Shown here: piece by piece, positions 46,501 to 57,369 of the stretch | Position numbering within the stretch: position 1 is the stretch's first letter | Layout: every line of letters begins with the position of its first letter | DNA from: Prochilodus magdalenae | Taxonomy: Eukaryota; Chordata; Actinopteri; Characiformes; Prochilodontidae | DNA length: 64,000 bases | Assembly: GCA_024036415.1 (NCBI GenBank) | Contig: JAMWET010004090.1 | Coordinates: 1 to 64,000, forward strand | Reading direction: 5' to 3' | Position numbers and translations under genes: made by a program | The notes under the pieces: model-generated | Told to the model about the DNA's origin: nothing | The model's input: the letters and a program-made list of their open reading frames with translations, nothing else | Databases searched by the model: none

Positions 46501-46905
46501 TGGAGCGTGGCCGATCGCCCCTGGCACTGGGAAGCTTCCCACTCCTGGCCCAGTGGGTTTAAATACTGTCCAGTGGAGTATTCGCTACAGTGGGAAAATC
46601 TTTTTTTCCCAAAACTGGGAACTAATATGGTACTCTGCAAAAGGCGGAGACCACTCTCAAGATATTGAGTTTCCACGGAGATGTTTCTGAGGAGATTAGA
46701 TGTAATGCACTGGCATAATGAAGGAGGAGATCAAAGAAAAAGAAATGAAAAACTGGGAATTCCTATAACGGGAATTCAAACCATGATAATAAATACAGAG
46801 AACGTGGGATTTAATTGTGTGAGTTAGAAAGTAATGGAACGTAGCTGTAATGTTGTGGCGCCAGCGTGGAGGAAGGGCTCCTCTATTGACTCTAGTAGGA
46901 AGGCA
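46501..46905. other. Non-coding, no recognised feature
   Basis: Ordinary sequence; overlapping short frames without known domains. Confidence 0.5.
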
Positions 46906-46908
46906 TAT

Positions 46909-47093
46909 ACATTTACATTTATGGTATTTAGCTGATGCTCTTATCCAGAGCAACTTACAGGTGGGCCAATGTAGTTTTAGGAGTCTTGCCCAAGGACAGC
47001 ATAGCCAACCAGACCAGGCTTTGAACACCAGTCTCCCACACGTGATGGCGGCTCCATGGCAGATAGTGGTCTTATCTGCTGAGCTACACCAAG
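46909..47093 (-). mobile_element. tRNA-derived SINE with LINE-type tail, copy 2
   Basis: Best-preserved copy. On the minus strand the head is GGTGTAGCTCAGCAGATAAG (A-box-like). The middle is CTTGGGCAAGACTCCTAAAA. The tail is TGTAAGTTGCTCTGGATAAG, AGCATCAGCTAAATACC, ending in an ATGTAAATGT-type repeat. The tail matches the LINE 3' end at 16069-16105 almost base for base. Confidence 0.8.
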
Positions 47094-47099
47094 TCTACG

Positions 47100-48312
47100 G
47101 AGCTCTGGACTTGTGGGGAAGGTCACCGGAAACCAAGGAAGAAACTCCCTAGGACTAGATGGGAAAACCTGAGTGAAACCAAAATGCAAATGAGGTCAAA
47201 GAATACCGAGAGGGGATCAAAGACCCAGACTTCCTAAGAGCACAAGGAGGAACCACAACCGGGAACCAAAGTTCAAAAGGAGGAACTCCTGAAGATCATG
47301 AGGAGGAACCACTGAGAGAACCCAAAACCCAAAAGGAGACATTTCCTAAGAGCATGAGGACAAAGCATTTAGAGGACTTCAAGACTCAAGAGGAGAAACC
47401 TCCTAGGAGCCCGAAGAGGTACCACAACCGGGAACCAAAATTCAAAAGGAGGAACTCCTGAAGATCACGAGGAGGAACCACTGAGAGGAGCCAAAACCCA
47501 AATGGAGACATTTCCTAAGAGCATGAGGAGAAAGCATTGAGAGGACTTCCAAGACTCAAGAGGAGAAACTTCCTAGGGGCTTGAAGAGGAACCACAACCG
47601 GGAACCATAATTCATAAGGAGGAACTCCTGAAGATCATGAGGAGGAACCACTAAGAGGACCCAAAGCCCAACGGAGACATTTCCTAAGAGCATGAGGAGG
47701 AAGCATTGAGAGGACTTCAAGACTCAAGAGGAGAAACCTCCTAGGAGCCCGAAGAGGAACCACAACCGGGAACCAAAATTCAAAAGGAGGAACTCCTGAA
47801 GATCATGAGGAGGAACCACTGAGAAGACCCAAAGCCCAACGGAGACATTTCCTAACAGCATGAGGACGAAGCATTTAGAGTAGAAACCTCCTAGGAGCCC
47901 GAAGAGGAACCACAACCGGGAACCAAAATTCAAAAGGAGGAACTCCTGAAGATCACGAGGAGGAACCACTGAGAGGACCCAAAGCCCAAACGGAGACATT
48001 TCCTAAGAGCATGAGGAGGAAGCATTGAGAGGACTTCCAAGACTCAAGAGGAGAAACTTCCTAGGAGCCCGAAGAGGAACCACAACCGGGAACCAAAATT
48101 CAAAAGGAGGAACTCCTGAAGATCACGAGGAGGAACCACTGAGAGGACCCAAAGCCCAAACGGAGACATTTCCTAAGAGCATGAGGAGGAAGCATTGAGA
48201 GGACTTCCAAGACTCAAGAGGAGAAACTTCCTAGGAGCCCGAAGAGGAACCACAACCGGGAACCAAAATGTATCAGGAGGAAGTCCTAAAGATGATGAGG
48301 TAGAACCACTGA
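47100..48312 (-). repeat. Higher-order array, 170-bp unit made of three ~56-bp monomers
   Basis: ACCACAACCGGGAACC occurs at 47252, 47421, 47591, 47759, 47909, 48079 and 48249. Spacings are 169, 170, 168, 150, 170 and 170. Each unit holds three diverged forms of the 55-bp monomer seen at 44.4-46.0 kb (GGAACCACAACCGGGAACC; GGAACCACTGAGAGGACCC; AGCATTGAGAGGACTTCC). The unit starting at 47759 has lost 20 bp. Confidence 0.95.
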
Positions 48313-48635
48313 GATGGTCATCCCATCATCTCAGGCTTGTGATGCTGTCCAACGTAATGCCCTCTGTCTCTGCAGGTGCTGCCTCACCAACTGCTCTGCT
48401 GCTACCACACTGAAGCCCTGTGCCTCACTGTGGCAGTATCGCCATCGAGCCACCGACTCCAGCCTCCAGCTATACACGTACCAGCCAAGCAGCGTTGTCC
48501 CCATTGTCATGGACTTTTGCCAAGGTGTGCTTCTCTCACTGTCCACTCTTGAGCTCGTGGAGGGGCCATTCCTCTGAAAATGTTGGGTAGTGCTAGCTGT
48601 CAGTGGACAGTGGTCTGCTCCTGCAAACAGGGGGT
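48313..48635. other. Non-coding, unidentified
   Basis: Frames of 71-103 codons overlap on both strands, but none looks like a known protein. CTCTGTCTCTGCAG at about 48363 could serve as a splice acceptor. I see no convincing exon behind it. Confidence 0.35.
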
Positions 48636-48639
48636 CAAT

Positions 48640-49160
48640 AGATCGCTCTCAGGAGCTCAGTGAATTCCAGAGTGGTACCATGATAGATTCTTCATCTGGC
48701 AAGCCGATGGACGAGTCTGGGTTTGGCAGGTTGCCAGGAGAACGGTACTTGTCTGACTGCATCATGCCGAGTTCAGGAATTGGAAAGGAACTCTTAATGC
48801 TTCAGCAGACCAAGAGACTCTGGACAATTTCATTCTCCCAACTGTGTGGGGACAGTTTAGGGACCGCCCCTTCCTGTTCCAACATGACCGCACACCAGTG
48901 AACATAGCAAGCTCCATAAAGACATGGATGAGCGAGTTTGGTGTGGAGGAACTGGACTGGCCTGCACAGAGTCCTGACCTCAACCCGATAGAACACCTTT
49001 GGGATGGATTAGAGTGGAGACTGAGAGCCAGGCCTTCTCGTCCAACATCAGTGACCTCACAAATGCTCTTCTGGAAGAACGGTCAAGAATTCCCATAGAC
49101 ACATCACATTCCTAAACCTTGCCTTCCCAGAGGAGTTGAAGCTGTCCTAGCTACAAATGG
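48640..49160 (+). pseudogene. Tc1 transposase fragment, same family as 42.7 kb
   Basis: Reads RFLFQHDRTPVNIASSIKTW (second catalytic Asp, with R for the usual N) and then [34 protein letters not shown] (last Glu) at about 48868-49040. It then shifts frame. Both terminal repeats are missing and the upstream part is rearranged. Confidence 0.8.
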
Positions 49161-50199
49161 GTGGCCCCCATATCATACTAAACCCTATGGATTAAGAAAT
49201 GGGATGAACACTCAAGGTTATGACATACCTGCACATTACGTGTACAGTTCAGCCTGTAGTCATGGCTAACAGGATGAGGGTGTTGGGAAAAAAATGGCGG
49301 TGCTGCTGCTAACTGCATCTGTGGTTTTCCGAGAAAACTGTTTCACATTAGGCACTGCAGTTTGCAGCGCGGTTTAAGGGCTCTTATCGGATCCACATGC
49401 AGGATGAAAAACAACATCCTGTACCACCCGCCAGTAAACGCAGTAAATAACTGCTCATGAGGGTCTCGGCTGAACGGGTGTTGACCGCCGTATATGAGAC
49501 ACCGTCTGGGAAGATGTCATAAATCGGACAGTTTGGTGGGGATATGGTACTATAGCAGACGAGCGAGGCTTCAGTAGATGATTTTCCACTAAAAATATTT
49601 GTCTGTGATGGTACTCGGCAGGGACAAACCCTGACTGCACACAGGGCGTTCAGGAAACGGATAGAGACATAACGAATCCAATAACCTGAACACCAGATCT
49701 GCCCTGGAGCTTCTTACCGTCCACATGCATCAGCATGGGGACTGAGGTTCAACTCAGCTGGAGCAGTCTAACCACAGGTCTTCTGAGAGTTCCACAAGGC
49801 AGAACTAGCCTCTCTCTTGCTGGGTAGATAGGATGGTCCCCGTTCCCCATTCCTGCTAGTCCACGAGAGCGATAAGCTATGTAGCAAGCCGAGCTGTGAG
49901 CCAAACGTGAAAGGCCAAACTGACGTGGAGGAAATGTAGATTGTTCACACGTATATAACATGATACAGATAGATACAGTAGTGTGGGACAGGGAGGGGTC
50001 ATGTTCTAGCTAACTTTAGAATGCTAATGCTAACTAACCGCTAAAATCATTTAAGCCTGGAACCATGTGCTAATTTCTGTTTAGGGCCTAGCAATTGTTT
50101 TCGGTTTGAGACAATGCCACTCTGGAGGTTCTAGATCAGGGGTCCCACAGTGGTTAGTTGTTTGGTAGCAATTCTTCTGACTCCCCAAATTTAAAGCTA
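49161..50199. other. Non-coding, no recognised feature
   Basis: Single-copy-looking sequence with short frames only. Confidence 0.5.
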
Positions 50200-50207
50200 T
50201 AAATACT

Positions 50208-50246
<39 letters not shown>
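50200..50246. repeat. (AAT)n microsatellite
   Basis: About 14 TAA units, followed by ACTACT-rich sequence. Confidence 0.9.
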
Positions 50247-50247
<1 letters not shown>

Positions 50248-50367
50248 GTATTACTACTGATATACTACAATCACCACTACCTATACTACTACAACGAATC
50301 ACTACTAATCACTCGCTACTAATAATTACATTACTGCTAATAAACTACTACTAGCAATATTAATATG

Positions 50368-50475
<108 letters not shown>

Positions 50476-50572
50476 GGGCATCCAGCATGTATCCTAGAAC
50501 CTTATTTCCTGCCCCCCTACTACTCTGCCACCAAAGCATGAGGATGAGGAATGTAGATGATGAATAAATGAG

Positions 50573-50716
50573 ATTTATTATTATTAGTATTAGTATTAGT
50601 ATTAGTATTATTATTATTATTATTAGTAGTAGTAGTAGTAGTAGTAATATTAGTATTATAATTATTATTATTATTATTAGTATTATAATAATAATTATTA
50701 TTATTATTATTATTAT

Positions 50717-50766
<50 letters not shown>

Positions 50767-50985
50767 TTATAATTATTGGTATAGGTATTAGTATTAGTAT
50801 TAGTATTAGTATTAGTATTATTAGTATTAGTATTGGTATTAGTATTTTTAGTATTAGTATTGGTATTAGTATTAGTATTAGTATTAGTATTAGTATTAGT
50901 ATTAGTATTAGCATTAGTATTAGTATTAGTATTATTATTAGTAGTATTATTATAAGTATTAGTATTAGTATTAGTATTTAGTGAA
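50573..50985. repeat. ATT/AGT compound trinucleotide array
   Basis: TTATTATTA blocks alternate with AGTAGTAGT and TATTAGTATTAG blocks over about 410 bp. Long Ile/Ser/Leu-only frames on both strands are artefacts. Confidence 0.95.
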
Positions 50986-50989
50986 ATGA

Positions 50990-51994
50990 CTCCTATTTTA
51001 GTATTAACCCTTTATGGATATTGGTAGCAGCAGTTGCTGCAGCGCACAGACTTAATGCGAATAGCGCTCAGTTAAATCCAGTGAAGTTACGTGCGGCTGT
51101 TATTGGAGGAGTCATTGTTCCTGCTGAATGTGATCAGGGGCTCCAGTTCAGTGGTTGAACCTGTGTCCTGAAGAGATTCATTTCACTCATTTAATGAGTC
51201 TATTCAGGTTTTGTTTATGTGCCATGAATGACCACACAAAGGCAGACCTCACTATAGGTCTAGATTAGAATAATAGACTACGGCTAAATAACAGTGCGGC
51301 TGGATCGGCGTGCCGTGTTCAGCGTTCAGGCTGCAACAGCTCTTCTCTTCAATGCAGCACTCAATTTAAAGAGCATAATCACCATAATCACCAGGCTATT
51401 TATGTTTAAACAGCTCGTGTAGGGTAACCAGCCACAGGTAGACGAATCAAATCAGACGAATAGAGTGAATAGAACCCGAACTGAGACACACCGAGAGGCT
51501 CGGGATAGCGGCGGCACCTGTGATGATCCACCCTGCTTCCTTCCCTTTGTCACGATCGCCTTCTTTCCTTTTACGACCCAGGAGCGGGCAGGGCAGCTCG
51601 GGTCAATTTACATGCGATCGGCCTCTTAAAAAACCCCGTCGTGATTATACCTTTAATGGCGACTTGTGAAGCGTTAGTGATTTATCCAGCTTCAACCGGC
51701 CCACTAATTAAAATCCATACCCTTAATGAGCTTTCGGACCCCTTGTTGGTTAACATGATTACAGAAGATAAGAGCAGTAAATTGAGTTGCTTTTAATTAA
51801 GTCCAAGATTTACTCCCCCGCCCCATAGCGGGGGCCACCGGCCCACCCGCCCACCGTCCCGAAGCAGGGGTGAAGGGAGATGTGGTTGTAATGTGTTAAA
51901 GTGATAGCACAACATTTTCCTTCCTCTATCCGGTTCGGCTTGAATGGACAATGGGTCCCGAAAGCTGAGCCCAAATCTTTCAACCCACTTACGT
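50990..51994. other. Non-coding; candidate conserved island at 51300-51900
   Basis: The part from 51640 to 51830 has GATTATACCTTTAATGGCGA, CCACTAATTAAAATCCATAC, CCCTTAATGAGC and GCTTTTAATTAAGTCC in single-copy sequence, followed by GC-rich CCCCGCCCCATAGCGGGGGC, a small perfect-looking inverted repeat. A strong regulatory candidate by texture only. Confidence 0.35.
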
Positions 51995-52375
51995 CAACAG
52001 AAGAAGGAATTGTGGGATTGGAGTGCTGTTGGGAAGGAAGACAAAGGTCAGCATAAGCAATAAATGATGGTAAGAAGTCTCTCAGTATGGCACTGGGCAG
52101 CCATGTTTGCTAACCCAACATGCCAGACGTCTCGGTATGGAGCTGTAGAGCTTCCCAATGGTGTCCTGTGATAATCCATCCCATGCAGTTTGAATATCCT
52201 CACACAGTTCCTGCAGATGGTGCGGTAGGGGTGAAGGTGGAGTCACACCAGGTGCCCTGACCAGGGTGCCTCCACAGATGATGAATGCAAATGTTATTTA
52301 TTATTATTATCATCGTCATCATCTTTGGCATTATTATTAGTAGTAGTATTAGTAGTAGTATTATAATTATAATTA

Positions 52376-52417
<42 letters not shown>

Positions 52418-52467
52418 GTATTAGTATTAGTATTAGTAGTAGTATTATAATTATAATTATTATTATA

Positions 52468-52525
<58 letters not shown>

Positions 52526-52574
52526 GTAGTAGTAGTAGTAGTATTAGTATTAGTATTAGTATTAGTAGTAGTAC

Positions 52575-52654
<80 letters not shown>

Positions 52655-52677
52655 TTTTTATTATTAGTAGTAGTAGC

Positions 52678-52717
<40 letters not shown>

Positions 52718-52759
52718 GTAGTAGTAGTAGTAGTAGTACTAGTAGTAGTAGTATTAGTA

Positions 52760-52825
<66 letters not shown>

Positions 52826-52872
52826 GTAGTAGTAGTAGTAGTAGTAGTATTATTATTATTATTAGTAGTAGC

Positions 52873-52916
<44 letters not shown>

Positions 52917-53380
52917 GGATTCGTTGGTCGTCTCCACCAAGACTAAAGCGTAACTCGTCACTGAAGATGACCCGCTGCCATTCTGAGTCACCCTATGACA
53001 GTTTGGCACAACACCACTGCAGTCTTTGGTGATGTTGGTGTGCTACTAAGGACAGTTGTCCTAACGTCCTAAGTCCTGCGTCATGCATCCATCTGCCAAT
53101 GGTGCTGGCACTACCAGGGTGACGCATAGAGGACATCACTGCTTGAACTTCCTATGATGGCCTCTTCACTTTGTGAGGTATTCCAAACGGTGCAACGATC
53201 CCATCGTACCCTGCAGTCTGTTGGGTCAGTCAGGTACAGTGATAAGACCCGTCCTTGCTTACGTCACATGCTTGACCGAGTGTGAAAGTGGGATCACTGG
53301 CATGTCTCACAATGTCAAACCTACCCACCAAGTTTCATTCCAGTTGGTTGATGACGGAGTTCCTTCCATCATAGTATAAT
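51995..53380 (-). mobile_element. Tc1-derived non-autonomous element, family A, copy 4, with insertions
   Basis: The flanks (AGACGTCTCGGTATGGAGCTG at about 52127; AGTCACCCTATGACAGTTTGG at about 52985; GTCAAACCTACCCACCAAG near 53313) match the other copies on the minus strand. Two extra pieces are present: the trinucleotide array at 52290-52915, placed between the GCACC/CTGTGGAGGC part and the GATTCGTTGG part, and ~70 bp at 53145-53215 that partly matches the LTR-like stretch at 62.1 kb. It shares the central deletion. Confidence 0.75.
52290..52915. repeat. ATT/AGT trinucleotide array inside the Tc1 derivative
   Basis: About 620 bp of ATT, AGT and ATTAGT blocks. It accounts for frames of more than 200 codons on each strand that consist of Ile, Ser and Leu only. 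Confidence 0.95.
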
Positions 53381-53949
53381 TAGTACTGAGTAGAACACAA
53401 GCGATTAGAGTTCTAGATATAGAGAGGGATTTCAGTGCACTGCACAGCCTGAGTTGTCCTCTTAGCTTTATCTACCTCGGCGTAGGACACTGCCTCTCTG
53501 CCAACCGACGCACTGCCGGTAATTGACCCCTGACCTCTGCTGCCCCCTCCCTCAGATGTTCGCATTAGTCTGACATTTGCCAGAGCTCAGCCCGCTGCTA
53601 TTTATTCAGCCCACAGGACGTGAATTATCACATCACTGTGCAGACATTTTACACGAGCGGGGGGACAGAGCGCTGATCTAAGCGCGGCGGATTTTAGCGC
53701 TGACTGTTTATTATGCAGAGCCCGACTGTCAGATTCTCCACTGCTTCGCTTCGATTTGCTAGTAGCGTCCTGGCAGTACAATATGCAGCACCAAAACACT
53801 TCAGAGGCAAATGTACGGAGGGTATGTCACTTAAACATGCAGTTACCTGGCTACAGCGACAGCACTGGCCCTATTCGGGCTTCTTCTAGTTCACAAATGT
53901 GGTCCAGTTCATTTTTCTTCCTACTATTCTTATTATTGATTATTCTATT

Positions 53950-53950
<1 letters not shown>
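53381..53950. other. Non-coding; candidate conserved island at 53560-53770
   Basis: GTGAATTATCACATCACTGTG, CGCGGCGGATTTTAGCGCTG and TTTATTATGCAGAGCCCGAC in single-copy sequence. No exon is recognised. Confidence 0.3.

Positions 53951-53952
<2 letters not shown>

Positions 53953-54002
<50 letters not shown>
53953..54002. repeat. (TA)n microsatellite, transposon target
   Basis: About 25 TA units, directly followed by the terminal CAGTGGGG of the intact Tc1 element. More TATATATA lies after its right end (55607-55618). Tc1 elements insert at TA, so the run offered many target sites. Confidence 0.95.
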
Positions 54003-54005
<3 letters not shown>

Positions 54006-54209
54006 TGGGGAAAATAAGTATTTAGTCAGTCACCAATTGTGCAAGTTGTCCCACTTAAAAAGATGAGAGAGGCCTGTAATTGACATCATAGGTAGACCTC
54101 AACTATGAGAGACAAAATGTGGAAAAAAATTGAGAAAGTCATTTTGTCTGATTTTTAAAGAATTTATTTGCAAATAATGGTGGAAAATAAGTATTTGGTC
54201 AATAACAAA
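54003..54209 (+). repeat. Left terminal inverted repeat (207 bp)
   Basis: Outer transposase-site-like motif at 54003-54028 and inner direct repeat at about 54179-54201. By eye, all 207 bases match the reverse complement of 55400-55606. Confidence 0.95.
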
Positions 54210-54317
54210 CAAGCAAGATTTCTGGCTGTCACAGACCTGTAACTTCTTTTTTTAAGAGGCTCCTCTTTCCCCCACTCATTACCTGTATTAATGGCACCTG
54301 TTTGAAGTCGTTAACAG

Positions 54318-54325
54318 TATAAAAG
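54318..54325 (+). promoter_or_regulatory. TATA-like box of the transposase
   Basis: TATAAAAG, 43 bp before the ATG and just inside the left repeat. The position is consistent with a compact internal promoter; no experimental support. Confidence 0.5.
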
Positions 54326-54368
54326 ACACCTGCCTACAACCTCAAACACTCACACTCCAAACTCCACT

Positions 54369-55391
54369 ATGGTGAAGACGAAAGAGCTGTCGGAGGACAC
54401 CAGAAACCGAATTGTAGACCTGCACCAGGCTGGGAAGACTGAATCTGCAATAGGCAAGCAGCTTGATGTGAAGAAATCTACTGTGGGAGCAATAATCAGA
54501 AAATGGAAGACCTACAAGACCACTACTAATCTCCCTCGATCTGGGGCTCCACGCAAGATCTCAGCCCGTGGGGTCAAAATGATCACAAGAACGGTAAGGA
54601 AAAATCCCAGAACCACAAGGGGGGATCTAGTGAATGACCTGCAGGAAGCTGGGACCAACGTTACAAAGGCTACCATCAGCAACACACTACGACGCCAGGG
54701 ACTCAGATCTTGCAGTGCCAGACGTGTCCCCCTGCTTAAGCCAGTCCATATCCAGGCACGTCTGAAGTTTGCTAGAGAGCATTTGGATGTTCCAGAAGAG
54801 TATTGGGAGAATGTCATATGGTCAGATGAAACCAAAGTAGAACTATTTGGTAAAAACACAACTCGTCGTGTTTGGAGGAAAGTGAATGCGGAGTTGCATC
54901 CAAAGAACACCATACCAACTGTGGAGCATGGGGGTGGCAACATCATGCTTTGGGGCTGTTTCTCTGCAAAGGGACCAGGACGACTGGTCCGTGTACATGA
55001 AAGAATGAATGGGGCCATGTATTGTGAGATTTTGGGTGCAAACCTCCTTCCATCAGCAAGGGCAATGAAGATGAAACGTGGCTGGGTCTTTCAGCATGAC
55101 AATGATCCCAAGCACACTGCCAGGGCAACAAAGGAGTGGCTTCGTAAGAAACATTTCAAAGTCCTGGAGTGGCCTAGCCAGTCTCCCGATCTCAACCCCA
55201 TCGAAAACCTTTGGAGGGAGTTGAAAGTCCGTGTTGCCCGCCGACAGCCCCAAAACATCACTGCTCTAGAGGAGATCTGCATGGAGGAATGGGCCAACAT
55301 ACCAGCAACAGTGTGTGCCAACCTTGTGAAGACTTACAGAAAACGTTTGACCTCTGTCATTGCCAACAAAGGATATACAACAAAGTATTGA
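54369..55391 (+). CDS. Tc1-family transposase, 340 aa, apparently intact
   Basis: Cut-and-paste transposase that would bind the element's ends, excise it and reinsert it at TA in the nucleus. Residues 1-110 hold two helix-turn-helix-type DNA-binding regions ([32 protein letters not shown]), joined by a basic SGAPRK AT-hook-like linker at 58-63. The catalytic domain has WSDET with D153, a Gly-rich [12 protein letters not shown] loop (185-196), FQHDNDPKH with D244, and [11 protein letters not shown] with E279. The protein ends KGYTTKY. Length and DDE positions equal those known for Sleeping Beauty (340 aa; D153, D244, E279). The start is chosen because it follows the TATA-like box, gives the family length and has an acceptable context (CACTATGG). 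No stop or frameshift was seen. Expression depends on the host silencing state. Confidence 0.95.
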   Translation: MVKTKELSEDTRNRIVDLHQAGKTESAIGKQLDVKKSTVGAIIRKWKTYKTTTNLPRSGAPRKISARGVKMITRTVRKNPRTTRGDLVNDLQEAGTNVTKATISNTLRRQGLRSCSARRVPLLKPVHIQARLKFAREHLDVPEEYWENVIWSDETKVELFGKNTTRRVWRKVNAELHPKNTIPTVEHGGGNIMLWGCFSAKGPGRLVRVHERMNGAMYCEILGANLLPSARAMKMKRGWVFQHDNDPKHTARATKEWLRKKHFKVLEWPSQSPDLNPIENLWRELKVRVARRQPQNITALEEICMEEWANIPATVCANLVKTYRKRLTSVIANKGYTTKY

Positions 55392-55399
55392 GATGAACT

Positions 55400-55606
55400 T
55401 TTGTTATTGACCAAATACTTATTTTCCACCATTATTTGCAAATAAATTCTTTAAAAATCAGACAAAATGACTTTCTCAATTTTTTTCCACATTTTGTCTC
55501 TCATAGTTGAGGTCTACCTATGATGTCAATTACAGGCCTCTCTCATCTTTTTAAGTGGGACAACTTGCACAATTGGTGACTGACTAAATACTTATTTTCC
55601 CCACTG
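55400..55606 (-). repeat. Right terminal inverted repeat (207 bp)
   Basis: Reverse complement of the left repeat with no difference that I could find. It begins 8 bp after the transposase stop codon. Confidence 0.95.
55441..55446 (+). promoter_or_regulatory. Poly(A) signal AATAAA of the transposase
   Basis: AATAAA, 49 bp after the stop codon and inside the right repeat. This is the first such hexamer after the gene. Confidence 0.5.
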
Positions 55607-55644
55607 TATATATATATACATATATAATAAAACACTTGTTAAAA

Positions 55645-55842
55645 ATACATTTATGGCATTTAGCTTACACTCTTATCCAGAGCAGATATGGTTAATCATA
55701 TTACAAGTAGGCCAATGTAATGTAAGGAGTCTCGCCCAAGGACTCCTGGTGTAGCATTGCATAGTCACCCAGACTGGGTATTGAACTTCAGGTGTGGTAG
55801 CTTAAAGACAAGTGGTGTTACCTGTTGCGCCACACCAACCAT
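55645..55842 (-). mobile_element. tRNA-derived SINE with LINE-type tail, copy 3
   Basis: On the minus strand the head is GGTTGGTGTGGCGCAACAGG. The middle is CTTGGGCGAGACTCC. The tail is TCTGCTCTGGATAAGAGTG, TAAGCTAAATGCC, ending in ATAAATGTA. It lies 38 bp from the intact Tc1 element. Confidence 0.75.
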
Positions 55843-57365
55843 AATATGGCATACCAGCATGACTCACCAAGAAACATTCTTGCATATATATTAAAATTGG
55901 CAAAATAAAGAGATTCTGATTATGCAAAATAACTCACTCACTCACTCACATTTAGCAGGCTGGACCTTCTCCACAAGAGGGCGCCATTAGCCGTCAAACA
56001 GCTTTAGATGCTTCACAAGAGCTAGCACCAACCACTACAGCATGGAACAGCACCAGCTCAGCCAAGAAAGATTCAGACAGTTAGTTAGTTCTGCTAGCTG
56101 AGAATGAGAATCTGGAATAAACTGATGGTTACAAAAACCAAGTTGGAATGGAAGCAGTTCCATTTATGGCCCAATAAATTTGGTCATAACAGATTATACA
56201 TCGCAAATAACAGGCAAATTCTGCTGCACTTGAGCAGGTAGAGCTGCTGTATTAGCTCTGAAGCTCCTCAGTGTGTGCTAACGTTAGCGGCTGAAGCTAA
56301 TCACAGTTTAGCGAACCCTTTGCTCTCCAGTTGAAGATGAAGAACTTACACTAGCACTAATTTGCACCAATAGGAGCTCCAGAGTGTAAACTAGGATGGT
56401 ATGATGAGATGGTGATCCATAATTACTTTGTAAGGAGCAGTACTACATGCTAGGGGAAGCTAGCGCTATTAGCGCTTATGCTAACAGCCAAAGAAGTGTT
56501 TTTGCTCAGATTAACACTCATCAAAGCTTTTTTGACTGTTTGTGTAGATGTAGACGTGTGTGTGTGGTTGTGTGTGCAGAAGAGAGCAGTATATTGGTTC
56601 TTAGCAGCCAAAAAGCTAAAGAGAACATTAGCTAGCTTGCCACGTAGCCTAGTTTAATGCTTCAGAGTGACACTGAATTATCAGAAAAGTCATTAATCAC
56701 TGTGATTATAAAGGGTTCTGCCTCTCAAGAAGGTGGAACGTGCACAAACATTAGAACCGTAAATTCATCCGGTCCCTGTTCGGGTTCTCGTTTTGGTCTA
56801 TGATTTGGATGAACATCTTCCTAAAGTGAACATTTCTTCATTAAGCTCTGCAGTTACAGGTGCGGCAGGTGCAAATTCATGATTGAATGACCAGCGATCT
56901 GGGAATACAGCTGTTTACAATATCCTGTGGATGTTAGGAAAATCCTATGGTATCAGTGCAGCGCTGCCTCCATTATCCCACTCGGAAATCCGTTCCTTGC
57001 TGCTGGGACTTATTAGGAATTTGTCCTATAATCTGATTCTAGTGATTCTCGACCTGACGAACACAGCATAACTAAAACAAGGAGCCAGAGGGTGACAAAA
57101 ACACAGGGGCTCCTGAGAAGTCAGTGACCCTCGGCTTCACAGTCAACAAACCTGAGTGAGTGAGTGAGTGAGTGTGAGGATGACAGCACCAATGGGAAAA
57201 CTGCATACCAAAGGGAAAGGGAAAACCAAAGGCTCGACTAAACTGGTAGGTTCAACAATTCCAAACAATTCCAAACACTGAGTGGAAGGTTGTTCCAAAG
57301 CTAGCTAGCTGGGGAGCTTAGTGTGTCCAGGTTTGGTGTAACCAAAGATGTATACTGTGTTTAGA
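55843..57365. other. Non-coding; GAGT microsatellite at about 57155-57175
   Basis: No gene recognised. ACTC repeats occur at 55930-55950. The region 56260-56660 has many CTAGC/GCTAA words (GAAGCTAGCGCTATTAGCGC), possibly an old short repeat. Confidence 0.45.
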
Positions 57366-57369
57366 TATT

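Larger units (their letters stand above)
54003..55606 (+). mobile_element. Complete Tc1/mariner (Sleeping Beauty-like) transposon, 1604 bp
   Basis: A whole element. It ends in CAGTGGGGAAAATAAGTATT and its inverse, flanked by TA on both sides (54001-54002 and 55607-55608). It has 207-bp inverted repeats and one uninterrupted 340-codon transposase. Each inverted repeat also holds an inner copy of the end motif (GTGGAAAATAAGTATTTGGT near 54180), giving the two-site inverted/direct-repeat layout that Sleeping Beauty-type elements use for transposase binding. The left and right repeats look identical, which indicates recent insertion. Cut-and-paste mobility is plausible but untested. Confidence 0.95.

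Noticed and set aside
48314..48577. Possible exon after CTCTGTCTCTGCAG
   Set aside because: Acceptor-like word only; translated sequence shows no family resemblance and both strands are equally open.
52200..53009. 269- and 222-codon frames rich in Ile, Ser and Leu
   Set aside because: Pure ATT/AGT microsatellite translation.
54512..55018. 168-codon minus-strand frame
   Set aside because: Antisense shadow of the intact transposase.
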